From contig NC_059073.1 in the NCBI RefSeq assembly GCF_020497125.1, positions 22,651,225 to 22,715,224 of the forward strand: 64,000 bases of DNA. The letters run 5' to 3'. Positions 34,622-46,440 of the stretch are shown one piece after another. A program made the translations under genes and the position numbers. Positions within the stretch are counted from its first letter, which is position 1. Every line of letters begins with the position of its first letter. This DNA is from Mauremys mutica (taxonomy: Eukaryota > Chordata > Testudines > Geoemydidae). The notes beneath the pieces are model-generated. The model was not told the origin of the DNA and made no database searches. It worked only from the letters and a program-made list of their open reading frames with translations.

Positions 34622-37600
34622 TTTCGGCATGATTTCTACACTCTGTTTTATTATACAAGATAATAACACTGTCCGTTTTACACACAGAAAATCCTTCGCC
34701 ACAAAACTTGCATTTTGTTTAAACAAGGCCAGTAATAATTGTGTGATCGGTGCTCAGTGCATGCATCTTGTGCAGTCAGATTGTCATGCTCTTTACGGTG
34801 CCACAGACAACGTCTTGGGAATCTTTATGTCTGTGATTGGCTGCTGTAGCTCACTAGCCAGGTCTGAAATGTCTCATTTGCCTGACTGCTGGCAGGTGAG
34901 TGATTGTTCAACATATCTGGGGAAGGATCTCTCCTGTGATGCCACTACTCACAATCTTCTTCCTGGTCCTTACTTTCTCTCCCTTTGAAATAAGAGCCAG
35001 AGCCTCAGCTGTTGTAAATCAAACCATCTCTGCTGAGGCCACCGGCACCAGTGCTTTGCTGGGGATCAGGCTCATAGAGTTTGTAAACTTTATGTTAAGA
35101 AGAAGAATGACTTGTGAAAATTCACAGGGCAGTGAGGAGTTACTGGTTTGTGGGCTGGTTTGTATGAACAGAGGAGAATTTACATGCTCTGCTTCTTTTC
35201 CATTCCTTCTTAGGAATCCCAGCTCTTGCTCTTTGCCTATGATACTTTGCAGGACATTCCTGAAATATCAGATGATGAGGCCCTTCTCCTTTACTACAGA
35301 AGCCTTATACCTACAGAATAAAACCCTATATGTGCAGATGCAAAATCCTTATGAGAGTGCAGATTCTGTGGGCGCTGATTTCTTTTGTTTCACTTCTCTG
35401 GCTATTTAATAAAAGTGTAAAATTGATCCAAATACCTTCCAAATTACCTGGCCCGAGAGAGATCTTATTATTTTTACCATATATTAGATTCCTTACCCCC
35501 CCATACACACCCTGAAGATCATTTTGTGGTGTTCAGAGAGGGGGAATTTACTTGTGAAATCTGAAGACGTACATCTGGATCAATTGCAAAGATGGCACCC
35601 AATACTTTTATTGTGGTGCACCCCCATGTCTTTGAATGGACAGTCTTTGCCTACCACATTCCTATTCCCAGTGCACTTTACAGAACTGTGAGTCATGTCC
35701 CAGTACCTGTTCCAGAATGAGGAAACTGGGGCGACCTTTTGTGTACTTGGCAAAATCATTCTAGGATCCATAAACATATCATTGGGCGTCAACTGATTGA
35801 GGGTAGTGGAGGATTAATCAGGAGAGGGAATGCTATCTAGTATCTAGTGGGGGGGGAGGGGAGAGTTCTCCTTAGGTCTCAGCAAATCAGAAGCCATTTT
35901 TATATCTTGCCTTGGTTATGAACAAGAAAGTCAATCAGTGTAGGCAACCCTCCTGGATTAGATCCACCTGTACTTGGCAACATTACTTGGACAGGAAACA
36001 CTTCCCTTTAAAAAAAAAAGGGAACGCTAAGCTTTTTAGTGCCTAAAGCAGAGCATGTTAGCGTCTTGGTTCCAAGGGAGTGGTAGCCCATAAATGGGAA
36101 CCACCTACAGTTTCTGTGAGAATGCTGATCCTGCTCCTTGCTGACACATTTGAGAATTAATGAAGTCCAGTAGACTTGGAACTGTTTGCAGAAGGCTCAT
36201 AGAGCCCAAATACTAGAGGAGGGTGTTTATTCTCAACCTCAAAAGCCTCCCTGCTGGTACATCCTTGGGGTGCAGTTTGAATATGAACTGCAAATGAGGC
36301 TCCCCGAGTATCCTCATCTTTTCAGCAAGATGCCCAGCATGAGGGAAGGAAATGCCAGATTTAAATAAAACCTTTCAAAGATGCATTTCACAATGTACTC
36401 ATGCTGTCGGGTGGTTTTGTTACCTTTTGAACTTCCAGATTGTTCAGCTGCGGGCAACGGGGGCAGTTTCCCTAAAATAAACAGTGATGTCTTTACCCTT
36501 ACTGTTGAGATGGACGTAAGATAAATTTTACTTCACAATTAAAAAGTTCCGCCTCTTAGCATCAGGCAGGTCAGTGGACAAAAGATACAAAACCCGATGC
36601 CTACAGGATTCACTTAAAGATGTTCTGTTCTTTCTGAAGATGAAGCTAAATGTGAGATCAAGGGATCAGATCCCTGCCTGTACAATGACAGAAGGGGCAC
36701 CTGAGCTGCCTCTCCTATTCTGGGAACTCCAAGGGCTGGTTTGGCCAACCCAACACATCCCTGACATCTGTCTTGACTTGTATCCTTATTGCAATGATCT
36801 CATTGGTCATGGCAGAGGCAAAAAAAAATACCCTGGATGCTGACCTGCCCTGTCCTGCCTCTTCTTTGCTCTGGAATGCCTCTTGTACCCAAGGCTCCTG
36901 CAAAGGTTGCCCTGAGTTGGTGTAGAGGGCATTCCCCAGAATGAAGGCTTATGCTTCTCCTTAGGGTCCCTTGCCCCAGCCTAGCCGGTGCCAAGGAGCC
37001 TCAGGGCAAGGATGAAAAGGGCCAAGGTGCCATTTTAGTTTTTCTAGAATAGGTGGCAGGAGATGCACCAAATTACCTAAAGGTGCTGGAGAAGAACAAG
37101 CTATGGTATTGGTCAGTTTATGAAGAGTCCATCTACAGTGCTAAAATGGCTGTCTTCGTTATTTGCTGGGCACTCCCTGGTAAACAGATAGAGGGAATGT
37201 TGGCAATGGCTTCAAAATTATGCTGGTCACGGCTCTCTTTAAATATGGTTCGATTCTGAATGTGACTGTGTAAAAGTGGCACCTCCTTACTCAATGGGTC
37301 TTCTCCCTCTGTGTGTGCAATGCCACAACTGCTGACTCTAATGAGAGCTGTGACTTTGTGCTGTATTTTAGTCCCCTTAGTGCTGCAATGCCAACATAGC
37401 TAAGAGGGAGACAACTGGACTCTGTTGTGTTTGTTTTTTTAAGTACTTACATAGCTCACATCACGCACTATTCCTTCTCGCGCACCATCCACCGAATGGT
37501 TTGCTATGTTGCAGACAGTTACATCTATGCAGCCACATAGCACAGGCGTAATGGATGTCATCACCTGAAGCTAGCACGCATAAATTTGGCCTGTGGACTC

Positions 37601-39090
37601 TTTGTTGTTGGTGATGATGCAGGAGAGGGAAAGAACCCAGATTGACTTTCAAAATGTACATCTTTTTGTCTGGCAAATGTAAAGCTTCAATCCCGCACAG
37701 TGCTTCAATGGAACTACTCGCATGGGTCAAGTGTTTTGCAGGATAAGCACCCTCGGAAATCAGCGAGGGGACAATAAACTGGCCATATTTTTGAAAGTCA
37801 GTTGTTAGAGTGGAACTGCACTATTTTCGTTCGATCTTGCTCCTCCCGAATACACCAAACTTTATGAAGTTTGCATGGCAAATTGCACATTAACTGCCCT
37901 GGGGAGTATGGATTCTTCAGGTAGGCTCAGTAGCATAGTGCTTATGTTTCCTGCACTGCTTTTCTGCTTGTTTTGGGAAGGGTAGGAATTTTTTAGATAC
38001 ACTTTGTTCTCATAACTTGACGTTATACCACAAGTACAAGGCGTGAAACCATGAAGTTGGCATCCACAAGGAACAAGCATTTCAAAATGTACATGAGTAG
38101 AGTAGCTGTGGGGCTGTGAGTGTCTGATCACTCACACAGGTTTAAGGCTTTTAATGCCTGGACTGACGTAAGTTGTGCTGGCTTTGCAAATCTTTGTTTT
38201 CGCACAACGTTGCTGTGTAATGGCAAGGGCACAGAGAATGTTCTAGGATGAGGCTATTGCTTCAGCTTGCTTTCTGCTGACTCACAGCATTTGGCAAGAG
38301 AGGCAAAGTGAATCAGCCAGGTTGGTACTAAGGAACAATTGCGTTGGCTATCAGATGCCAGTTCTTGATGTCTTTATTCCCTTAAACCAAAGTCTCCTCC
38401 ACACATCCAATATCACAAAACCACGATGTACCAAATGTGATGAAACTGGGAACAGAAGGAAGTGTGCCTTGACTAGAGCAAGAAATAGACTCATTAAATA
38501 TCAATCTGTTTGCTAGGGGCAAAGTTCTCTTGCCACATATCTGGATTTAAAGGAAATCATTTTCCTCTGGATGCTTCCATCTACCAAGCAGGGATGTACT
38601 GCTGTGTGCAACATTTGCATTGCTGGGTGCAAGGTATCCCAAAAGGTGTGGTTTGGTCTAAAGGAGGGGAAATATGGTATAGTGAACGAAACAAGGGTCT
38701 ACTTCTAGATTCCTTGATGTTGTTTATAGTTGATTGAGAATGTTCTATTAGAATGATTTTCTGACCCCCAAAAATGCTGTTTCTGAAAAATTGAAATTTT
38801 CCTGAAAGTTTTCAATTTTCTATTGCAAATGGTATATAACAGGCCAAGAGAAATTTAGGGCACATTCGAATTACTAGGAGATACTTCTGATTTGCATGAC
38901 TGTAGTATGCTAGGTGCTGTCCACACAAATGACGATAGTCCCTGCCTCAAAGAGTTGACAAACTAAGAACATAGAAGCTGCGATTATTTTTAAAAGAGAC
39001 TCTTAGCAGTGCTGCCTCCCCAGTCTGGCTTCGAGCTAGCCGCTGTCTGTTTTTCCCTCTTGTGCTCCCAAATAACTTTGACATAGGTTT
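34622..39090. other. Quiet DNA, no recognised repeat or gene
   Basis: The longest stretch without a recognised repeat (about 4.5 kb). Open frames such as 34900-35409 (169 codons, plus) and the 89-codon frames at 37461 and 37862 (minus) have no domain I recognise. An AT-rich fragment at 38758-38830 resembles the element at 9077. If the window holds a host regulatory element, this is the least repeat-masked place to look. Confidence 0.4.
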
Positions 39091-39560
39091 TCATGTGTCA
39101 AGTCACACCACTTCTTGGGGGCTGGGTTTATTAACAAAGTTCAAAAGGAAACACAAGAACTCCCACCCGGTCTTCTTAATTGATTCACAACCCTTGGTTC
39201 AGGGTTCTTAGTCATGCTCCTGGTAAAGGTTTTCTCCAGGAGACTTGCTCTTCACGCTCCAGCTAGCTGGCTCCTGTTCCTTGCAGGCTTGCACTCCCTA
39301 CACCTCCTGCCTGGGAGACAGGGAGAGTGTCTGTGAAGAGCACTGCATGCAGCCCTCCTCTTCTCTTCTCTGTTGAGCAGCAACTCCTAGAACTTTCTAC
39401 AAGTTTCCCTCCGATCCCCCTGGGATACCCCAAGCCTGATTTGGCCACATGAAACTACTCATGTTTTCCACTTCGGGAGGCAAGTGAAGTGTGTCACAGC
39501 TGGGGCTGGACCCATCTCCCCTTCAAAGGCTAGGTACCCTGTGACCTGAGCCAACAGCCT
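39091..39560 (-). repeat. LTR-like repeat fragment
   Basis: 'gggctgggtttattaacaaa' followed by 'gttcaaaaggaaacacaaga' and a CT-rich segment ending 'ggctaggtaccctgtgac' looks like a turtle LTR read backwards. Ends and target duplication not established. Confidence 0.4.
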
Positions 39561-40655
39561 GATGCAATATTTTACAACTCTGGAAAGTAAATCTTGCATA
39601 TGGACCAGAGTAATGAAGCCATTTGTGAATAGGTGAAAGTGCATAATTGCATTATAGTACCGAGACTCACCATATCTAGGATGGGAACATATGTGGTGTT
39701 TGTACTGAAGCAAATGTAGATTCAGGACATTCTTACAAACACAATTTTGGCTCCAGTACAAAACTAAAGTACCGGTGGCTTCCTTTAGGATCGAGATCCT
39801 ACAGTGCAGGAGTACGTTGATTTTTCTAATACACCATTTTTGTTGCCTGTATAGTTCGAGTGCACAATGATAGTGGGTATCGGTATGTAAATCTGAGAGG
39901 AACAACTTGTGTCCAATGCAGAAGGAACAAGGTAATTGGCACAAATTTGTTTTCTGTATGATATGCTGTGATGAAAGCTTGCTCTTTCTGTCAAAGAAAT
40001 TAAGACATTTACTATGCAAAATTAACTGGACTGTGCTTTAGAGATAAATAGTCTCTGTGTGTTTAAGAATCAAATAAGCTTGGAGGAAAATATGCTCATT
40101 ACAACAAGCAGAATGGCAACAGCTATAATATGTTTTATGTGTGTGGCCAGTTTGTCATATTACTGATTCTCTCCATTGTATTAGAAGGCTTCATTATAGT
40201 TTGTTCGATAGTACATTGTGATTAAATTGTGGCATTCCTGAAAGGCTCAGCGGTGGGGTTATGGAGTGCTAAATTATGAAGGGCACAATGTGAAGTCTGA
40301 GAAAAGAAAATGAAGAAAAAATTACCATTTTTATTATAAATTAACAATGAGATGTTAAACATTTGCTCTGCCTAGAAAAGCTAATCAGACACACAGGGAG
40401 ACATGTTAAATAGATATTAAGCAGACCTTAGACATGGAACCTGATTATACCAAGAACCCATCCTCCTTTTCTGGCAGTGAATTTAGATATCAAATGTAAA
40501 TGACACAATGCCAAATTTCCCATTGTCTCATAGGTTACAGCCTAGTTATTGTAAAAGGGATAAGCTTTTATTTAGATTTAATATAATAGTTGCCTTTCCA
40601 AGGCTCTAGATGCCCTAATATTCTTAATTATACAACAAACACAATTCTAAACATT
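39561..40655. other. AT-rich DNA, no recognised feature
   Basis: A 186-codon minus-strand frame (39459-40019) overlaps the LTR-like end and has no domain I recognise; I treat it as chance. Confidence 0.4.
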
Positions 40656-41350
40656 TTTTCCCCATAGGAAATTATGGTTATGGCCCTGTTTGGCAAGGTA
40701 CCTCCTTTGCCTTGCTGGGCCCAGTGTTCCCCCTCTAGGGGTGGAAGGTCTGGAGTAAATCAGTCCCACTTCAGAGAGCTTTTTTTCCCTCTCTCGGGTT
40801 TTTAATTCTTCAATATTTACACAGTGGGTCTCAGAGTAGGCCCGAGGAGCACTTTTCAGCCAAACACAAAGAAACAAGCTCATAACAAGCTCTGGGGCAC
40901 CTGGCATTGGCCACTGTCGGTAGACAGGATACTGGGCTAGATGGACCTTTGGTCTGACCCAGTACGGCCGTTCTTATGTTCTTATAATACCAAAAAGGGA
41001 ATATCTCTCCCTGCCCCCTTGCTGGGATGTTGCCTTGTTATGTCAGCCTCTGGGTGCCAGCTCTTCCCCACACAGTCTGTTAGCAGGGTTGCTTCCCTGA
41101 TGGAGAGGAGAGCAATTTTTCAGGCTGGAGAATCCTTTTCTCCCCCACTGCATCTTGTCTCCCATCTCTCCTTCCTCTTGCTCACCAGAAAAGCAGGGAT
41201 TTAAAGGTCACAGGCAGCCCTTCATTGGACCCAGGTGGCCCTAGTTGACCAGAGGTAACCTCTTTTCAACTCATGAGGAAAAGAACCTTTACCATTCTAG
41301 GGCTGATATATCTGCCTTACATCACCCTCTGTCTGGTCTGACTTTGTCAC
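40656..41350 (-). repeat. LTR-like repeat interrupted by a CR1 tail
   Basis: Left and right parts (40656-40885 and 40988-41350) read as one LTR-like sequence in minus orientation once the CR1 piece is removed: 'aacaagctcataacaagctc' on one side, 'ataccaaaaagggaatatct' on the other. The outer ends are approximate. Confidence 0.4.
40886..40987 (+). mobile_element. Very short CR1 LINE tail inserted in an LTR-like repeat
   Basis: About 100 bp: 'ggggcacctggcattggcca' through 'gatggacctttggtctgacc' to 'ttcttatgttcttat'. Almost identical to the copy at 27994-28172. Confidence 0.8.
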
Positions 41351-41600
41351 ACCCTGGTTCTGAAAACATGTATGCACATATTTAACCTGAAGCATGTGAG
41401 TACTTCTATTGACGGCAGTGGAGCTGCTCCCCTGCTTCACATCAACCAACCTAATTTCCTTCTTTGAGAGGGTTACTGACCTAATGGATGGGGGAAGCAC
41501 TAGACATGATTTCTCTTGATATTTAGTGAGGCTTTTGACAGTCTATTGCACAGCACTCCTTCACCCATTTGCCGTGATGCCGCAACCCTTCAGGAAGTCC
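41351..41600. other. Non-coding DNA with a palindromic repeat piece
   Basis: 41360-41450 includes 'ctgaagcatgtgagtacttc' and 'tgacggcagtggagctgctc', related to the palindromic repeat at 30283. Confidence 0.35.
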
Positions 41601-42059
41601 AACGAATTGAGGAAAACTAATGTCTCCCCATCCATCAGGACCTTAATGATGTCCCTCACCAATGCTTGAAGTCGCATAAGCCCTTTTGGACCACCACACT
41701 TAATCTTTGACAATGCGACTTGAATCCTGATGAAGTTTGGAAAGCCGAACGCAGTTCACAAGAAGTCACAAAGAAACACCCCGTGAAAGGCCTGACAAGG
41801 AAGATTCCTGGCTTTGATTTTCCATTAAACTTATGGACAACATTAAATTTAATCAGCATAAACAATGGCACATGCGGATACTTGATGCGCAAATGGAAAA
41901 TTGAAAACTCTCCACTGTGAAACTGTGGTTATGCAGAAAAGACCATGGAACAGATAACGACTCAATGCCCGATTCACAAATACGAAGGAACCATCACAGT
42001 GATACACCCTGCTACTCCTGGCATAATTATCAGGCTTAACCACCTAAATGTAAAATTAT
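41601..42059 (+). pseudogene. Fossil non-LTR retrotransposon C-terminus (jockey/RTE-like)
   Basis: In one frame this gives LNPDEVWKAE ... GFDFPLNLWTTLNLISINNGTCGYLMRKWKIENSPL (41720-41919), a TGA, then NCGYAEKTMEQITTQCPIHKYEGTI and a natural-looking stop near 42059. The pattern 'GFDLPR.WTTLNRFRT..GRCG....KWG...SP.C.CG...QTM.HI...CP' is the C-terminal domain of jockey-superfamily LINE proteins as I know it. The TGA stands where the first Cys of the C-x-CG knuckle is expected (TGT or TGC to TGA). Another stop lies just upstream near 41708. The copy is old, truncated and dead; the exact clade is uncertain. Confidence 0.6.
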
Positions 42060-42119
42060 AGTTGTTGCTCTACATCTACATCAGCCATATGAAGAAGAAG
42101 GACCTGCAGATCCTCACAT

Positions 42120-42519
42120 CTAAGCAGCTGTACTGCAGAAAAGGATCTGGGTGTTACTGTGGAGCACAAATTGAATATGAGTCAACAATGTGATGTAGTT
42201 GCAAAAAAACCCCCCAAAAGCCCTATTATCATTCTGGGGTGTATTAACAGAAGTGTTGTATGTAAGACACAGAAGGTAATTGTTCTGCTCTGCTCGATAC
42301 TAGTGAGGTCTCAGATGTAATATTGTGTCCAGTGTTGGGTGCCAGACTTTAAGAAAAGATGTAGACAAATTGGAGACAGTCCAGAGGAGAGCAAGATAAA
42401 TAATAAAAGGGTTAGAAAACCTGCCCTATGAAGCAACTTTAAAAAAAGGAGCATGTTTAGTCTTGTGAGAAGAAGACTGAGGGGAAACCTGATAACAGTC
42501 TTTAAGTATGTTAAAGCTA
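42120..42519 (+). mobile_element. Old CR1 LINE, left part (split by an LTR-like insertion)
   Basis: 'ctgcagaaaaggatctgggt' then 'acaaattgaatatgagtcaa' corresponds to the EKDLG...LNMSQ region of CR1, and continues to 'aacctgataacagtctttaa'. It has several frameshifts and internal stops. The continuation is at 44279-44580. Confidence 0.8.
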
Positions 42520-44278
42520 CGTAACAGAGTCCTTGGTGGTTCCTCCCTCAGGGACGGGGAAACCTGACCATACCTAGTAAGCTACACTGGATGGTCACAA
42601 CCTGGGCCCCACTTCCCTAACATTGGCAAGGAACATTGTCCCTTTGTGGGCCTCCTGAAGTCTCTCCGGTTGGGGGATGAATATGAATGTCACGAACCTC
42701 CCCATGCATTCAGGGATACTCCCTTCCTGCAGTCCAGCAACAAGGTGGGAGGTGCCTGTGATGAGTTGGATCCAGAAACCCCCTGGGATCTGCCACCTGA
42801 TGTGCCAAGACTACTTCTGCCCCTGATTTCCTGCCCTGGCAGCTTAGGACTTCAGTGCCCTGCCTGGTTTGAGCGAGACCCGGTAGCCTGCTGCAAACCC
42901 AGACCCAGGTCTGAACCACGTCCCATAGCAGCTGTAGGCTTAACTGAAAGCAACTTACAGAAGTGTTCCTGTCTTTCACACTCAGATGCCCAACTCCCAA
43001 TGGGGTCTAAACCCCAAATAAATCCGTTTTACACTGTATAAAGCTTATACAGGGTAAACTCATAAATTGTTCACCCTCTATAACATTGATAGAGAGAGAT
43101 GCACAACTGTTTCCCCCCGCTCCCAGGTATTAAGGCATAGTCTGGGTTAATCAATAAGTAAAAAGTGATTTTATTAAACACGGAAAGTAGGATTTAAGTG
43201 TTTCCAAGTAGTAACAGACAGAACAAAGTGAGTTACCAAGCAAAATAAAATAAAACACGCACATCTAAGCCTATTACAGTAATACAACTGAGTACAGATA
43301 AAATCTCACCCTGAAATATGTTTCAATAAGTCTCTTTCACAGACTGGATGCCTTCCTAGTCTGGGCACAATCCTTTCCCCCGGTACAGCCCTTGTTCCAG
43401 CTCAGGTGGTAGCTAGGGGATTCCTCACGATGGCTCCCTCTTTCTCTGTTCCACACAGTAATATATCTTTTGCATAAGGCAGGAAACCTTTGTCCCTCTG
43501 GTTCCCCGCCCCTCCACCCAATGGAAAAGCACCAGGTTAAAGATGGATTCCAGTTCAGGCGACATGATCACGTGTCACTGTAAGGCTCCATTACCCACTT
43601 GCCGGCACACACATATGCAGGAAGACTTACAGGTAAAACACACCCATCTACAGTCAATTGTCCTGGTTAATGGGAGTCATCAAGATTCCAAACCACTGTT
43701 AATGGCCCACACTTTGCATAATTACAATAGGCCCTCCGCGTTATATTTCATATTTCTAGTTTCAGATACAAGAGTGGTACATTTATACAAATAGGATGAC
43801 CACACTCAGTAGATTACAAGCTTTGTAATGATACCTTACAAGAGACCTTTTTGCATGAAGCTTATTCCAGTTACATTAGCATATTTTCATAAAATCATAT
43901 AGAGTGCAACGTCACAGTGCCAACTCTATAATGCTGCCAGTGATCCAGCCGCAGTGCAGTGGATTTGGAGAAATCGCTCTGGCTGCATCTCTGAGATGGG
44001 CTCAGCCTGTCTCTCTGACCCCGGGAGCCTGCCATTCTTTTCTCAGAGTTGGGGTGCAGGCTTCCTGCCTAGATGTTTCCTCCACAGTTTCAGGAGTCGC
44101 TCCGGCATTCTGCTGCTTAGGTCAATCCTGCTCCTTCCCTCCCCACTGACTGCAGCTTCCTCCCCTCTAAAGGCCTCCTCCTATCACATGTGATTGACAG
44201 TGCCAGAAGGGAGGGGCTAGCCACCAGGGCCTCTCTGGCCCCTTCCTTGTCTGTGTGAGGACTATACACCCCATCACA
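42520..44278 (-). mobile_element. LTR-like insertion (1.76 kb) within an old CR1
   Basis: On the minus strand it begins TGTGATGGGGTG (at 44278) and ends TGTTACG (at 42520, probably mutated from TGTTACA), giving LTR-like ends. Flanks are AGCTA on the left and GGCCA on the right, a plausible decayed 5-base duplication inside the CR1. At 43916 an internal TGTGACGTTGC start, resembling the right edge at 14313, suggests either a second nested LTR or an internal boundary. No retroviral gene is visible. An A-rich block with 'gtgattttattaaacacgga' is typical of turtle LTRs read in reverse. Confidence 0.6.
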
Positions 44279-44580
44279 GGCCATTATAAAGAGGACTGTG
44301 ATCAATTATTCTCCATGTCCACTGAAGGAAGAACAAGAAGCAATGGGCTTAATCTGCAGCAAGGGAGATTTTGGTTAGATACTAGGAAAAACTTTCCGTC
44401 AGGGTAGTTAAGTACTGGAATAAGTTACCAGTGGAGGTTGTGGAATCTCCACAATTAGAGATTTTTAAGAACAGGTGAGACAAACACCTGTCAGGGATGG
44501 TCTAGGTTTACTTGGTCCTGCCTCAGCGCAGGGAGATGGACCAGATAATATCTCGAGCCACATTTCTATGATTTTGGGTG
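44279..44580 (+). mobile_element. Old CR1 LINE, right part, with 3' end
   Basis: It resumes exactly where the left part stops: 'ataaagaggactgtgatcaa', 'ttctccatgtccactgaagg', 'aacttgg'-type 3' region 'ttacttggtcctgcctcagc', and a final 'atttctatgatttt'. Same element as 42120-42519. Confidence 0.8.
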
Positions 44581-45826
44581 TTTAAAAGTTGCTGTTTGGG
44601 ATCGATATTAAACTGGGAGATAGGAACATGTGTAGGAACAGATAGATAATCCACAGGATTGTAATGAGATTGGAAACAGACTGAAAAAAACAAACAAACC
44701 ACCACCCACAATTCACCTTGGAAAAATGAAAGCTCCAGTAATACATGTGAGGAGAAAATACTCTTGACATACAGGATTACAACGGAAGAGACTAACTCAA
44801 AAAGCAATTTGTTAGGTGAATACTGATTATTATTAATTATTAGTTGTCAGGCACTGTAAAAGACACAAATATCCTTGCTCCAGAGAGCTTTCAGTGTAAA
44901 AGGTAAACACCCATTTAACATAGTAGGCACAAGGATTACATGTGTGCTTCCGTTGTGAGGTCCTGGCTATAGGGTGCTAGTGTATGTCTGCAACATCATT
45001 CAAAAAAGGTTCAACCAGACTATCAGAATGTAGCATTGGCCAATCAGTGTCCATAGCCAGACTTGAACGAGGATTGATAGCTTTTTCTGATAACATTGTA
45101 TGAGCTGAGCATGTGTACAATACACAATAACCATAATATCTGGAACATATTTTCTTATCTCCACCCACAGACATAATGTAACCTCACTTTAGAGTAGTCG
45201 ATAATTTAGCTGCTCCAAACAGACCATTTCCCCCCCCTCCAGGGATACAGAAGCTTCTATAATTGATGCAAAATTAGCTGAGTCTTCTTAGTCTAAAGAT
45301 TAAGATTCTCAAACCCAGGGTACTCCAAGACACTAGTACATTTCTAACAAATATAGACTAGGCCCAGCTAATTCTGATAAAATTAGTATCTCCCCTATAT
45401 TATGTTTGAAATCCCTCAAGGAGGTTTTGCCAGACCCATCCAAGACATGATTTCTCAGCCCTTCAGACATGCTAGAAAAAAAATCAGCCTAATATCCACC
45501 ACCTACTGAGTATAATAAAAAGCTACAAGAGTCTTTGACCCTGAAATGCAGAGTTCCTAAGTGACCTGTTTGTGCACCTATTTCATAACAGTAGGTTTTC
45601 CTGAGGATAAACCGTAGACAAGCACAGCTACTGAAGTGTTCAGATTATGTCAAAATATTTGGTTCCTAATGTCTGCTAAAAAATGGGCCTTCATGACACT
45701 TTTAATTCATAGGCAATTTACACCAGTGCAAAACCTGCTTGAACCATGCAGTACAGTGGCACCAAAGCTGCTGAGCCCTTATGCTTATACTCCGTTAAAG
45801 GTAGATTGCTTTGGAGTTGAAACTGT
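44581..45826. other. Non-coding DNA, no recognised feature
   Basis: No exon or named repeat seen. A short C run is at 45230-45237. Confidence 0.4.
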
Positions 45827-45838
45827 GTAAATTCTCAG
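45827..45838. repeat. Left target duplication of the second fold-back PLE
   Basis: GTAAATTCTCAG here and GTAAGTTCTCAG at 46166-46177: 11 of 12 bases match. Confidence 0.75.
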
Positions 45839-46165
45839 GTTTCAGAGTGGTAGCCGTGTTAGTCTGTATCAGCAAAAAGAACGAGGAGTCCTCGTGGCAC
45901 CTTAGAGACGAACACATTTATTTGGGCATAAGCTTTCGTGGGCTAGAAAGATGGGAGTTGCCTTACCAAGTGGGAGGTCAGTCTAACAAGACAATTCAAT
46001 TAGCAGTAGGATCTTTTCTCCCATCTTTTCTTGTGCTGTGTATTTATACCCGCTACTGCATTTTCCGCTGCATGCATCTGATGAAGTGGGTTCTAGCCCA
46101 TGAAAGCATATGCCCAAATAAATGTGTTTGTCTCTAAGGTGCCACGAGTTCTTCTCGTTCTTTTT
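45839..46165 (-). mobile_element. Fold-back Penelope-like element, 327 bp, no coding
   Basis: The left arm (45839 to about 45950) is the PLE tail read backwards, including the full terminal 'gtttcagagtggtagccgtg' then 'ttagtctgtatc'. The right arm (about 46071-46165) is the tail read forwards but stops at 'cgttctttttg', missing those terminal bases. The middle (45951-46070) is unpaired 3' UTR. It is the same family as the unit at 31585 but older by its mutations. Orientation is minus because the complete terminus is on the left. Confidence 0.8.
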
Positions 46166-46177
46166 GTAAGTTCTCAG
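46166..46177. repeat. Right target duplication of the second fold-back PLE
   Basis: GTAAGTTCTCAG; one mismatch to the left copy at 45827. Confidence 0.75.
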
Positions 46178-46224
46178 TGCAGCTCCACAGATGGGTGAGA
46201 GCAAACAGAGCTACATGGACAAAG

Positions 46225-46440
46225 CGTTGCAAAAATGTTTCCAAACCTCTTTACTGTTTTTTTTTATTTCAATGGCATTTTTTGAAAACTTAAACATTTC
46301 AACCATCTCGTTGAAAACCTGAAAAAATATGATTCAAATTTTCATTGGACAAGTTTTTAAGAGGAACGTTCTAAACAAAATTCATGTTTCGACAACAAAA
46401 AATCATCAAAGGATTGAAATGTTTAAAAACCAGGACCCGT
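46225..46440. repeat. AT-rich repeat like the element at 9077
   Basis: Long A/T runs with 'cgttgaaaacctgaaaaaat', 'ttcaaattttcattggac' and 'gaaatgtttaaaaacc'. Probable degraded copy of the inverted-repeat element at 9077-9340. Confidence 0.4.

Noticed and set aside
34900..35409. 169-codon open frame in a repeat-poor region
   Set aside because: No start context, splice pattern, domain or composition supporting a gene; within the length range that chance gives over 64 kb in six frames.
37461..38131. Two 89-codon minus-strand frames as possible transposase or host exons
   Set aside because: A GTAAGT-like donor lies nearby, but I could not match either frame to a family nor find a partner exon.
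39459..40019. 186-codon minus-strand frame
   Set aside because: Runs out of an LTR-like repeat into AT-rich DNA, rich in His/Cys/Leu without a recognisable motif.
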